From contig CM060990.1 of NCBI GenBank assembly GCA_030765065.1, positions 459,442,321-459,506,320 on the forward strand: DNA of 64,000 nucleotides, given 5' to 3'. The position numbers were made by a program, and so were the translations under genes. Origin of the DNA: Deroplatys truncata (lineage: Eukaryota; Arthropoda; Insecta; Mantodea; Mantidae). A model generated the notes under the pieces. It worked only from the letters and a program-made list of their open reading frames with translations. It was not told where the DNA came from and did not search any database. Positions 35,228-45,679 of the stretch are shown piece by piece; position 1 is the stretch's first letter; every line of letters starts with the position of its first letter.

Positions 35228-36472
35228 ATGTGTGATAATACAGCTGTCGGAATGGAAGATTTTTGGAGCGAGTGCGGTGAAGAGGCATATCATTACACTC
35301 ATTACCATAACGAGCAGTGTAACGGCATCATGCATTCCATCGTGTGTAACATGCCTTCAAACCATGACCAGATGTCTTCTCGAATGGACAACTGTCCCGT
35401 TTTCAAGAAAAGTGTAATGTAAGAACAGATTTTTTCTCTTTCCAGTGATTAGGTTACTTTGTAAAACCAGGCTAACAGTGTTGTGGAAAATAAAATGGTT
35501 CATTGAATTTCTTCTTCTTTCTTGGTTACTGATTCAGATGATTTGGGAAGCGCTGACCTCAATGAGACGGTTTTCACTGTTTTAAGCCACACTCCCCGTG
35601 CCATACAGAGTACTGCAACGGATATATCCATACAGTCCTATGTGAGAAGCCGGAGATGCACGATCAGCTGACATCACACTTCCCGTGCAATGACAACTGT
35701 ATTGTATACCTTTTCAGGCAGATAAATGTAGAGTAAGTAGCAGTGTAAAATCAATGGCATATGCAATACAATCGTACATTGGTATCATTGTATAAGCAGC
35801 CTTTTAAATCATTAAAAATTAATTGGATGTATTCAATACTATAGTACATCCGTATCTGAATACATTTGTACTATTGTACATAGGTATCTGAATATATTTA
35901 TACTATTGTACATCGGTATCTTGGTATAGCTAACACTGAAAACAATTATTGTCTTTTTACAGAATTCAAATGACAACCCCTGCACTTAAAAACGAGTTAG
36001 ATTCGGAAAATGGAGAACCCGAGGATATAGTGGAATACCTTGTATCACCCTCGCAGGCTACTAATTCCATAGACGACTGGCAGAAGACGTCCAATTCCAA
36101 GACAAGGGGGAATCTAATACAGCCGGCTCCATGGCATTCCCCTCAGAAGCAGGCAGAACTCAGGAAAGCATTAATGTGAGTATTCGATTATTTCGAAATA
36201 TAATAATACTCTTTGCGTATTCATTTTTCCCTGTCAACTAACAAATGTAATTGTCTTTCAGGATAGCGCATTTTATCATATATTCTAAGACTTCCATTTT
36301 GTAATGTTTCAGGTGCTGAAAGACTAGGAAGAAGAAGAACAACATCTTTGCAGATTTACAAAGGAGGCTAAAGCTATTGGAGGATAGAATAACCAGAATC
36401 GATACCCCCAAGAAACATGCAGGCACGAAGCACGCTCCGAGACGTCTGCATCTCGAGAAGCCACAGTGTTAA
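35228..36472 (+). CDS. Unrecognised spliceable gene in the palindrome's left arm
   Basis: Exon A 35228-35418 starts MCDNTAVGMEDFWSECG and has a Cys/His-rich core HNEQCNGIMHSIVC..P..HDQM and DNCPV. It ends in phase 2 at the donor GTAAGA. Exon C 35963-36175 (acceptor TTTTTACAG, 213 nt, phase 2 to 2) is acidic, then Ser/Pro-rich, and ends QKQAELRKALM at GTGAGT. Exon D 36328-36472 (acceptor ..GACTAG) gives a short basic coiled coil (FADLQRRLKLLEDRITR) and ends EKPQC-stop. Together ~182 aa with no interruption. The acceptor at 36312 would instead stop after two codons. A second module, exon B, lies between A and C. The protein resembles a small zinc-binding plus coiled-coil DNA-binding protein, but I do not recognise the family. 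The start could lie in an upstream exon, because ATACAG precedes 35241. Confidence 0.45.
35560..35725 (+). other. Exon B: homologue of exon A's Cys/His module
   Basis: In the frame from 35602 it reads HTEYCNGYIHTVLCEKPEMH, then DQL..S..PCNDNCIVY, and ends at an AGA/GTAAGTAG donor in the same phase 2 as exon A. It shares with exon A H-x-E-x-CNG-x2-H-x3-C-x2-(K/M)P-x3-HDQ(L/M) and DNC-x-V, while the DNA has diverged much more. The upstream half is in another frame (DDLGSADLNETV after TGATTCAG), and I found no acceptor that opens exon B in phase with A. It may be an alternative first exon or a dead duplicate. Confidence 0.45.
35835..35930. repeat. Degenerate ~32-bp tandem repeat in intron
   Basis: About 2.5 units of GTACAT(A/C)(G/C)GTATCTGAATA plus TTTgTACTATT; present in inverted form at ~38130-38230 in the right arm. 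Confidence 0.7.
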
Positions 36473-36831
36473 CATCGGTCACTTCTATGACATTCCGGAA
36501 GTGTTTGTGAAAAAAACAGACAATTTTTATATACATTACAATGCACGACTGGGAGATAATTTGGGGGAGGCTACCAATATGCCAATCATTCCTCAAATCG
36601 GGAAGGTATCCTCGAGTTGACTATAGCGAAAATATTGTCTTCTCTTATAATTTAATTGCTTATATGAATGATAAGGTAATAACATTTGGGAATAATATTT
36701 TTAAATAACTGCGTAATAAACTTAATTAGTACCTAAGTTTGTCAGCTATAATACTTGAATCGTACATACACAGACTTCTAGGTAGTCTAGCTATTGTAAG
36801 TCAAATGGCACATGTAGGAACCAAGAGCTGG

Positions 36832-37206
36832 CATAAAGCTAATATAATGAAAAAGAAAATTATCCATTATTGAAGAGAAAGGATTTTCTTAAATATGCAC
36901 CTATATTCGTTATAGGCTGCTCACATCAGCCCGAGGAGGTTGTAAACAGCGCCGTCAACATTAGACTCGAAATTCAAGCTAGTGCAAATATTCTTGCACA
37001 AATCTCATTGTATTGTCTGATAATTCACGATAAAGTATTTGCATACAAGCATCTGACTCATGAGATGCAGCGTTTATTTTAAATGATTTTATTTTCATCT
37101 TAGAAATATAAGGGAATGTAAGGATTTTTATAATCAATTAAAATAAGGTGTAAAAAGCATATATTCACTATTTTATTATTTTTTATACAATTCAATTACT
37201 TTACGC
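36832..37206 (+). other. Loop of the palindrome
   Basis: Unique between the arms. Holds a 70-codon open stretch 36870-37079 (FLKYAPIFVIGCSHQPEEVV..., ending EMQRLF) that I cannot assign. No terminal structure visible. Confidence 0.5.
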
Positions 37207-37572
37207 CTCCAGCTCCTGGTTCCTATATGTGTCATTTGACTTACAATAGCTAGACTACCTAGAAGTCTGTGTATGTACGATTCAAGTATTATAGCTGACA
37301 AACTTAGGTACTAATTAATTTTATTACGCAGTTATTTAAAAAAAACTATTATTCGCAAATGTTATTACCTTATCATTCATAAAAGAACTTAAATTATAAG
37401 AGAAGAAAATATTTTCACTGTAATCAACTCGAGGATACTTTCCCGATTTGAGGAATGATTGGCATATTGGTAGACTCCCCCAAATTATCTCCCAGTCGTG
37501 CATTGTCATGTATATAAAATATTGTCTGTTTTTTTCACAAACACTTCCAGAATGTCATAGAAGTGACCGATG

Positions 37573-38821
37573 TTAACACTGTGGCTTCTCGAGATGCAGA
37601 CATCTCGGAGCGTCCTTCGTGCCTGCATATTTCTTGGGGGTATCGATTCTGGTTATTCTATCCTCCAATAGCTTTAGCCTCCTTTGTAAATCTGCAAAGA
37701 TGTTGTTCTTCTTCTTCCTAGTCTTTCAGCACCTGAAACATCACAAAATGAAAGTCTTAGAAAATATGTAAAAAATGCGCTATCCGAAAAGAGAATTACA
37801 TTTGTTAGGTGACAGGGAAAAATGAATACGCAAAGAGTATTATTATATTTCGAAATAATCGAATACTCACATTAATGCTTTCCTGAGTTCTGCCTGCTTC
37901 TGAGGGGAATGCTCTGGAGCCAGCTGTATTAGATTCCCCCTTGTCTTGGAATTGGACGCCTTCTGCCTGTCGTCTATGGAATTAGTAACCTGCGAGGGTG
38001 ATGCAAGAGGTATTCCACTATATCCTCGGGTTCTTCATTTGCCGAATCTACCTCGTTTTTAGGCGCAGGCGTTGTTATTTGAATTCTGTAAACACATAAT
38101 GATTTTTTTCAGTGTTAGCTATACCAAGATACCGATGTACAATAGTATAAATGTATTCAGATACCTATGTACAATAGTACAAATGTATTCAGATACGGAT
38201 GTACTATAGTATTGAATACATCGAATTAATTTTTAATGATTTAAAAGGCTGCTAATACAATGCTACCAATGTACGATTGTATTGCATATGCCATTGGTTT
38301 TACACTGCTACTTACTCTACATTCATCTGCCTGAAAACGTATACACTACAGTTCTCATTGCACGGGAAGTGTGACGCCAGCTAATCGTGCATCTCCTGCT
38401 TCTCTGATAGGACTGTATGGATATATCCGTTGCAGTACTCTGTATGGCACAGGGAGTGTGGCTTAAAACAATGAAAACCGTCTCATCGAGGTCAGCGCTT
38501 CCCAAATCATCTGAATCAGTAACCGAGAAAGAAGAAGAAATTCAATGAACCATTTTATTTTCCACAACACTGTTAGCCTGGTTTTACAAAGTAACCTAAT
38601 CACTGGAAAGAGAAAAAAATTGTGCTTACATTATACTTTTCTTGAAAACGGGACAGTTGTTCCATTCGAGAACACATCTGGTCATCGTATGAAGGCATGT
38701 TACACACGATGGAATGCATGATGCCGTTACACTGCTCGTTATGGTAATGAGTGTAATGATATGACTCATCACCGCAATCGCTCCAAAAATCTTCCATTCC
38801 GACAGCTGTATTATCACACAT
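37573..38821 (-). pseudogene. Decayed right-arm copy of the palindrome gene
   Basis: The inverted counterpart of 35228-36472. Exon A' (from 38821) keeps the Cys/His core but shifts frame after QMCSRM because of one extra base. Exon C' (38090-37880) lost the internal Met and has a two-base insertion near EYL that closes the frame. Exon D' is well conserved. Splice donors are mostly kept. The contrast with the open left copy is what makes the left one worth testing. Confidence 0.6.
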
Positions 38822-38983
38822 TACACATAAACTAGTATTGAATGCAGAAGGAGAATGCCTCTGTTATATTCGCGGGCATCGACACTGATTCATTACGTCG
38901 CATACAATACCAACGTGGGGAGGGGTGAATGTTCTAGAGGTGGTGGAGGGTAGACGGGTTATCGTGAGAGAGACAGAAGAATC

Positions 38984-39373
38984 ATGAAATGCAAGGGGGG
39001 AAAAGATCCAGTGGGAATGTATTGCAGCAGGGAATGCACGAGAAGTTTTTTGATTACACTGTTTGGGAGAACCGGGTTCAAAATAGAGAATGGAATAGAA
39101 GGTCACGTGTATATTTCACGGTGCACAGGTGTTATTGCTGAAGCAATGCAGAAGGGGAAGGGAATCAGACATGTGCTTGAAAGAGTCAAGCCACGAATGA
39201 ATGGAGCATTCAAGGGACAACAAAACAAGATTAATTACACTCATATAATGACAATGGCAAGCAGGGTGACGGCTATAACACCTGCCAATATCAACTGTCA
39301 CTTTTGTTCGATAAACAATAAAAAATTTCTGGCACACAGGTGCACTCTGGAATGGAAGGGGTGGGGGTATTAG
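38984..39373 (+). other. 129-codon open frame in the right arm, shared in part by the left
   Basis: Reads MKCKGGKDPVGMYCSRECTR... and is open for ~70 codons in the left arm too (minus strand from 35065) before the left-arm minisatellite interrupts it. It points outward, opposite to the exon-bearing gene. Composition is unremarkable and no domain is recognised, so it may be chance or UTR of the other strand. Confidence 0.25.
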
Positions 39374-39432
39374 TTAACATATTAATTACAAATTCCTGCA
39401 CATTAATTGTGTTTAAGCCGGCATTTATATAC

Positions 39433-39437
<5 letters not shown>

Positions 39438-39494
<57 letters not shown>
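39438..39494. repeat. (TA)n-(GT)n microsatellite at the palindrome's right end
   Basis: About 20 TA units followed by about 8 GT units. The left arm also ends in TA repeats at 33636-33652, with GT repeats slightly further out. Confidence 0.95.
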
Positions 39495-39594
39495 CCCTTA
39501 TAAGTGCGTTAGAATTAAATTATTTTCTTAGTGCATTGTTCATAATAAGCATGTGCAAAAACATGCCCACCTTGGTGGACGAATTGATTTAGGA

Positions 39595-40017
39595 GCCTCT
39601 CGGACCCACGTTTTACCTCGAATGACCCATCATTTCTTAATATTATTTCTGTACTCCCCCCAAAAGTGCGCAGAGGACAGATGCCATGTCCGAATATGTT
39701 CAGAGCACAGCCTTTGAGCTGCAGCTGCATTTTGGAGCGTCTCCTCATAGATCGTAACCATATCTGTGTGTTTGCTATTGATGAAAGTTACCTTTTGGTC
39801 TAAATGACCTGGCTCGAACAGCATGCAGGCGACCGCGTGACGCTTATCAGTACGAAATTACCACTTAAACAGTTGCAGACTGCAGCACTATCTCAGTGAC
39901 CTTTCGGTTTGTACTTCACTGCCCCTTTAAACAGCAGTGATGCGGCAACTTCTTTTGCACCTATGTATGTTGGGAAACATAAATACAAAGGGCGGCTTTT
40001 TGGGCCACCTGGTATAA
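39595..40017 (-). mobile_element. DNA-transposon fragment, family unknown
   Basis: The minus strand begins ACCAGGTGGCCCAAAAAGCC at 40017, the same terminal motif as 33161. It contains an open stretch (from 39824: MLFEPGHLDQKVTFINSKHT) that continues in another frame as WVREAPKSIRPPRWACF to ~39550. The terminal motif and open frame suggest a cut-and-paste element with one end lost. I do not recognise the protein. Confidence 0.4.
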
Positions 40018-40142
40018 AACGGCAATATTACTATTTTGTGAACATTTCAGCTTCATAGCTTTCTTAGTTTCTGAGAAAAGTGCATCAATAGGTCCAAAAT
40101 ATCAAATTATGAGGAAACAGCACTCAAGCACTCTTACATATA

Positions 40143-40821
40143 TAGGGTATTTAAATTATATTCGAACCCACTCGCGGCCTCTCTCTACTGAACGAGACAG
40201 CCGGTAATCGCCGGGGAAATTACGCCGGCAGAGGCGAACTAAAATCCTTACCTTACAATAGATGCTGGAAATGTGAACTTTCTGCTCTCAAACAGGCAGC
40301 GTATCTCGTGTAAATATTCTCGCTCACTCTCCGAAGCTCAGCAGCAGGAATTCTTGTGATTTCTTGCACAATGTTTTCTCTAAGTTTCTGTAGTGTGCGA
40401 GGATCGGAAGGATAAACTTTCTGCAATCATTACATGAAATAAGAGAGGTGTTTGATGACAGAATAATTAGTGTTGATTTGCGGCCCCCTCGTTCTCCTGA
40501 CCTAACGAGTTGTGATTTTTATTTATGGGGTTCTTTAAAAGACAAAGTGTATCGCTCCAATCCTCGCACACTACAGCAGCTTAGAGAATGCATTGTGCAA
40601 GAAATCACAAGAATTCCTGCTGCTGAGTTTCGGAGAGTGAGCAAGAATATTTACACGAGATATGCTGCCTGTTTGAGAGCAGAAGGTCAACATTTCCAGC
40701 ATTTATTATAAGATAAGGATTTTAGTCCGCCTCTGCCGGCGTAATTTCCCCGGCGACTGCCGGCTGTCTTGCGCAGTAGAGAGAGACCGCGAGTGGGTTC
40801 AAATATAATTTAACTACCCTA
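40143..40821. mobile_element. Fold-back derivative of a Tc1/mariner-superfamily transposon
   Basis: The ends TAGGGTATTTAAATTATATT and its inverse complement (TAGGGTAGTTAAATTATATT) lie inside a TA dinucleotide on each side. The inverted arms run ~260 bp inward (40143-40410 and 40560-40821). Each arm includes the 3' part of the same transposase gene, so two C-terminal halves face each other. The right arm has lost nothing visible; the 5' half of the gene is absent. Confidence 0.8.
40448..40711 (+). pseudogene. C-terminal part of a Tc1/mariner-superfamily transposase
   Basis: Reads RPPRSPDLTSCDFYLWGSLK, with the last catalytic acid in the SPDL..CDF block, then KVYRSNPRTLQQLRECIVQE and a C-terminus ending near HFQHLL. 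About 88 residues of the usual ~340-350. The antisense left arm (about 40390-40260) encodes the same C-terminus with substitutions (KVYPSDPRTLQKLRENIVQE). No complete gene remains. Confidence 0.75.
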
Positions 40822-41879
40822 TATTTGCTAATGTGAAGACTCAGAAGTTACCAGCCATACCTGAAACCACATTACCGGTTGCAAAAATTTAGTAATACAT
40901 TTAGAATGTCTTTAAGCACACTTCTATAAAAATAGGTTTAATAATGCTTGAGAAATCGCTGCCGAAATACTTGTAGATGGTCAAATAAACGAAAAGGAAG
41001 ATTAAGAAGGACATATGATGTTGTAATAAATAAAGTTTAAGTGAAACTTATGAGGTAAGGCTTTCAAAATTTAGCATAATTTTATTCTACTCAGATTTTT
41101 AACTATTATGAAGCATGTACAATTCACTTTTTTACATTTTTGTAAGGTTCAGTGTACAGGCCCTTAATGGAAAGGAATGGAATAAATTGTCTTTCTACAA
41201 TTGTTTGTAAAACCAACACAATTCCATTTGAAACGACCACTGGTACCTTGATGCTAACAAACTAAAAAGCGGAACAGTATCACCAGTTTCAATATATTTT
41301 AGTTAGTGTCTTTTTGCAGTCGCAGGTGAATGAACCAAGGAAACAAGGAAATATATTCTATAAAGTTTTCACATTTTTTACTTGAAGTACTTCTGATCTA
41401 ATGTAGCACAGATATTACAGCTTTACAAGAGCAACATGGGACTCTATGACTTTGCCTAAAGTTTCCCTGTCTTGAAGAAATGTGTTGTCTAGCATGCAAA
41501 TAAAATAATGTTGGCGTATCTTGGAAAGGAAACCTCCAAAGAGGAGGCGCTGCTGGCAAACATGCTTGCGTCACGAAATACCACGTATATACTTTTTTAT
41601 CTACGCAGCACACTTTTAGTCCCATATCTTTCGAGTTTATGTTCCATATTTCAACCTGCGTCTCCATCTTCTCCATATCTGCTTATTTTGCCAACATCTA
41701 TGAATAGTGCTAAAATTTCCCGCACTTCTTCACTCAAATCTATGCTCTAGTATAATTCGGAGCTCTGTCATTAGTGCTAGGGCCGTGAGCGAGAAAACGC
41801 TTGCATTTCCACTTTTAGTATCATTAGTTGCCCTACCACGCATCTATTAGATAGAGGAAGTGTTATATTCCATTAAAAT

Positions 41880-41964
41880 TCGATATACGTATTTCACCGG
41901 AAAAGCATGCTTTGAGGTGCCTGAATCGCTTCAAAACATTTTAGAGAAAGATAGTGTGTGTGTG

Positions 41965-42001
<37 letters not shown>

Positions 42002-42430
42002 CAAACCCAAAAATGAAATGTTACATAGATACCAAACTTGGTATTTAAGTTCAGCATCTTCCAGAGATATGGCACGAAGATTTTGAGAGAGAAAGAAATA
42101 ACTCCCCACCTAAACTATCCATTACATGTAATATCTTTCATTGTTTTATTCTCTCAAAATGGCTATAATACTTGTATTAATATGTTATATATTTAAGATG
42201 TCTACAGCAAAAGGAAGTGTACATCTTGAAATTTCTGGGTATAGTCTATGGAATCCTCTTTATTCGGAATGAATTTTGTAAAATTTGGTATAACAGGCAA
42301 ACCATACAAGATAAACAAAAATTACTACATAAAATGTACATATATCTAAAATAATTTATTCACAATAACATTTTTGTCGCAACAACCATTTCCGAGTTAT
42401 CCGATGTTATTGGTTTGAACTTTTTAAAGT
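41880..42430 (+). repeat. Dispersed repeat family D, copy 2
   Basis: Similar over ~380 bp to 63330-63730 (shared CTCTCAAAA(A)TGGCT.TAAT, TTTCTGGG.(A)TAGTCT and GGAA..AATTTTGTA.AATTT) and to 7640-7900. Split near 41957-41999 by a (GT)n run absent from copy 3. No coding content. Confidence 0.65.
41957..41999. repeat. (GT)n microsatellite
   Basis: About 20 GT units with one interruption, inside repeat D copy 2. Confidence 0.95.
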
Positions 42431-42439
42431 GTTGTTGTT

Positions 42440-44335
42440 GTTGTTGTTTCTCACGACGTCGTGGAAAGAGTATGGAATTTGAAGGCTAGCATACAGCGAC
42501 TCGGTTTTAAATATAAGACTGCCGCTTCAGTCTACTTTAGCTTACTTACAAAGAAGTGAGTAATGAAAGTATTTCTGCAAACGTTTACCTCGGTTAACAT
42601 GAAGTAGTTAGAAAAACTTTTTTTTACAGGAATAGTTTGTAGAAGCTAAATAGTATAAATGAATGGTGAGTGGCGTAATTCGTGTGAATGTAACATATCA
42701 GATTTTGCCTTCCTAGGCTTACTGTCATAATAAAACAATAACTAAAAATTTCAGGTAATTTTCTATTTTGGGTAAAGAACTATGTTAAATTGTGTATTTT
42801 TTCTGTGTGTTATGTGCGTGCATTTCTTTTCATTGTTTACTCAGGCATGACTGTAATGATTGCAAAAAGACAACAAAATGAAATATAACACAATTAAAGT
42901 TTAATTTAGAGAATAGGCTACATGAAATATTATTTCCCTTCACCAAAGAGAGGAAGTGCAATGTAGCACAAAGTTAAAACATCGAAATGGCGTATTTATC
43001 TTTTCGTTTCTGAAAAAGTGCATAGTGTTTATTACAAATTTTCTTATCTACAAAATTTCGGTGGAATGAATATATAAGAAGTTATTTGGTATTTCGCGTT
43101 AATATGATGTGTGTATACTAGATCAATCAACCGATCTGTGCAACCCGCATGTTAAAGGCTTACGTAAAAGCATGGGGCCTTTCATTAAAAAAATGACAGG
43201 TACAGTGCTATGCGATTACAACTCTTGTAACATATTTGTTTGTTCCGGTGCCTAAGCGGCATTATTTATTATGACGCGGTTCTTACCTCATATTAAGATG
43301 CAACAGTCCTCTGGTATTCTTCTGCTCCTTCTGTGTGTCTATTGTTTATTAATGGTGAATCTCATTAATTAAGGCGTCCCTGGATAGTTAATGTTGTCGG
43401 TAGAGCGTGGTTGTGGAGTTCAGGTCGTGTGAAAGGGTTGAAGGTTGCGAAATTATTACACTGAAGAGCGATGTTCAAATGGTTAATCCTACTTTATAAA
43501 CATCACCATTGAAATGCTATGAGAACACTTTTTCTTAATGAGTTAACGATTATGAATGTGAGCACTTTCTGATAATTATTCTTAATCCACTATGTTCTCT
43601 ATCGTTGGTTTAGCAAGTCTGTTGAATGTATCACGTAATTATTTCTCTAGAGCGAATTTCTAATATTTAATAGGGCAGATTCGTCATACAAAACTTCAGA
43701 CAGAACTGGCATTACTATCGCAATTTATCACGTAACTATTTCTTTGGCGCGAAATCCTAATGTAAACTACCGTAGATTCGTCGTACGAAACTTTAGATAG
43801 AACTCTCGTTTGCTACCAAATTCTCAAGCTTATATACTCTTCAATTTTCTGGAAGCTTCTAAACGCTCCGATTCTCCCATTGGCTACCGTTACGCGTGGC
43901 TTCAATATTCGAAATTTTAACTCGCACGCCTTGAATTTTTATAGGTCTATTCACAATCATGTAACCTTACTTTATATATTTAAATACAACGTTACCCTTA
44001 ACGACTGCATCTTTTCACCGATTCTTGGGAACTTTCCTTTAAAATTTCTTGGTTGTGTATGGCATGACAATAGCTTTCTACCGCCCTCGCTTTGTTCTTT
44101 ACGGTGACTGCTTTTCTTTAGCTTTGAAATATTCCCTTATATAACTCACATGTCCATTACGTTACAGTCTTATAATGTTTTATTTACATGTTTATGACAA
44201 ATTATGAAAAATATATGAATATAATATATGGCAATGAACAATACATACATTGAATAATTATTAATGCTCGTTGATAATTTAGTTTTATATTAATATATAA
44301 CAATTATGAATAAAATTCCGGCTTGAATTAATGGT
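42440..44335. other. No gene; contains a tandem duplication
   Basis: AT-rich. Apart from 43629-43815 nothing is recognised. The open frame at 43880-44107 has no motif. Confidence 0.4.
43629..43815. repeat. Two-copy tandem repeat, period ~97 bp
   Basis: TATCACGTAATTATTTCT at 43629 and TATCACGTAACTATTTCT at 43726 each lead into matching GCGAA, GATTCGTC(A/G)TAC(A/G)AAACTT and AGA(C/T)AGAACT blocks. Copies are well diverged. Confidence 0.8.
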
Positions 44336-44339
44336 CTTT

Positions 44340-44530
44340 TTTTAAGGTTCCTGTTTTACCCAGTTTAATATTACTGTGATTTCACTGTTTTCGTTACCGC
44401 TTATTATCGCAATCACACAAACACACACAAACACCCATGCCCATGGCGAAACTCGAATCCGTGACCTTCAGCTTGGCGGAGCGCTGAATCTGTACACTCC
44501 AGCGACCACGGCTACGAGGGTCGACATGTT
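44340..44530 (-). mobile_element. SINE-B copy
   Basis: The minus strand reads CCCTCGTAGCCGTGGTCGC, then CGCTCCGCCAAGCTGAAGG, GGATTCGAGTTTCG as B box, and CATGGGCATGGGTGTTTGTG, as at 15228-15420. Ends in AT-rich GATAATAAGCGGTAACG. Confidence 0.78.
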
Positions 44531-45137
44531 TAGTCAGTGCAAAGAAGCTGCAGAAAGTTTAAAAAAACAATAGATTAGCAGTGATCTGAAAGCAAACTGA
44601 TATAAAAATGTCTCTTTGTAGAACAAATTATGAAAGGTGCCTTAAGATCGAGTGGATTAGAGCAACTCTGAAACTCAACTAGTGTACTCAATGATGGACG
44701 TTTCGAAGTTCTTCACATCCAAATACGTTTTGTCGATTTTAATATTTTTATTACCTGAGCATAGAATAAATTATTCATAATTCTTTCTTAAATACTTTGA
44801 GAAGAGCATCAAAGATATGTTTTTAATTCTTTATGATCAAACTGCAAAGTCTAAGACAGTATAACTGGCATATTTAACTGGCATATAGTACTTTATGCTC
44901 CAATATCCAATCTGAGTCCAAATCAGTAAAGAAAGGAGATGAAAAACATATACGTTTCTAGAAACAAAACTATGCTGCTGCTTCGTTAATGTGAAACAAA
45001 TGGGAAGAAAGCCACTCAGTTATATAGTACCTTGATAAGCAATGACTTTTAACTTATTCTAACCCATCTAAAATGAATACACTGTTCCCATTTCGAAGCT
45101 TTACATGTATAATACTGTTTTAGCACCACTTTAAGTA

Positions 45138-45662
45138 AAAAATACACAACGGAGGGGGACATCCCGCGCACAGCGACCTACATAGGTCTAATGTGGCTAC
45201 CACCCTTCAGGAGGAAGGGAGGAAGTGATGGCATCACAATAGGCTGCAGGCCGCAGGCAGATAGGCCACAGAGACGTGCGAAAGTCTGTAACAGTTCTAG
45301 GCTCGAAGACCCGTCCCACTACTGGAGATGCCTAGAGAGGGCGATCAATGACCCGTGGACCAAGCAGCTCTCTAGTGTCCACGGGAAGTACTCTTTCCTT
45401 TGAAGAAGCATCCGCGGCATCTGTCGTGAACCGCCATACCCGACGAAACTTAGAAGCACACTTGAAAGATTAGAAGGAAACGGAATGAAAGGGAAATGTT
45501 GAAACGGAAATAGTGGCAGATAAAAAACCACCCCAGCATTGGCCTACAGAACAGAAAAGAACACGAAAAACCGAAGGTCAGAGTGGGCGGTCGACGGGAA
45601 TCGAACCCGGGATCCCCGAATGCAAAACTCAACACATTACCGCGAAGCCATCTCGCTCGGTT
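45138..45662 (-). mobile_element. SINE-A copy, 525 bp, with 13-bp target duplication
   Basis: Perfect 13-bp duplication ACCACTTTAAGTA at 45125-45137 and 45663-45675. The minus strand begins AACCGAGCGAGATGGCTTCG and has B box GGGATCCCGGGTTCGATTCC, the core and the GC-rich body. The intact duplication suggests a fairly recent insertion. Confidence 0.9.
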
Positions 45663-45679
45663 ACCACTTTAAGTATGTA

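Larger units (their letters stand above)
33635..39480. repeat. Large imperfect palindrome (~5.8 kb)
   Basis: 33635-36831 and 37207-39480 are inverted copies of each other. Aligned by eye over 35963-36175 they differ at ~15 of 213 positions. Similarity starts abruptly in TA-repeat DNA on both sides and stops abruptly at a ~375-bp loop. The left arm has ~950 bp (33905-34855) that the right lacks. Arms that are inverted and diverged suggest an old inverted duplication or a fold-back mobile element with very long terminal repeats. No transposase, RT, integrase or structural protein is recognised. Confidence 0.85.
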
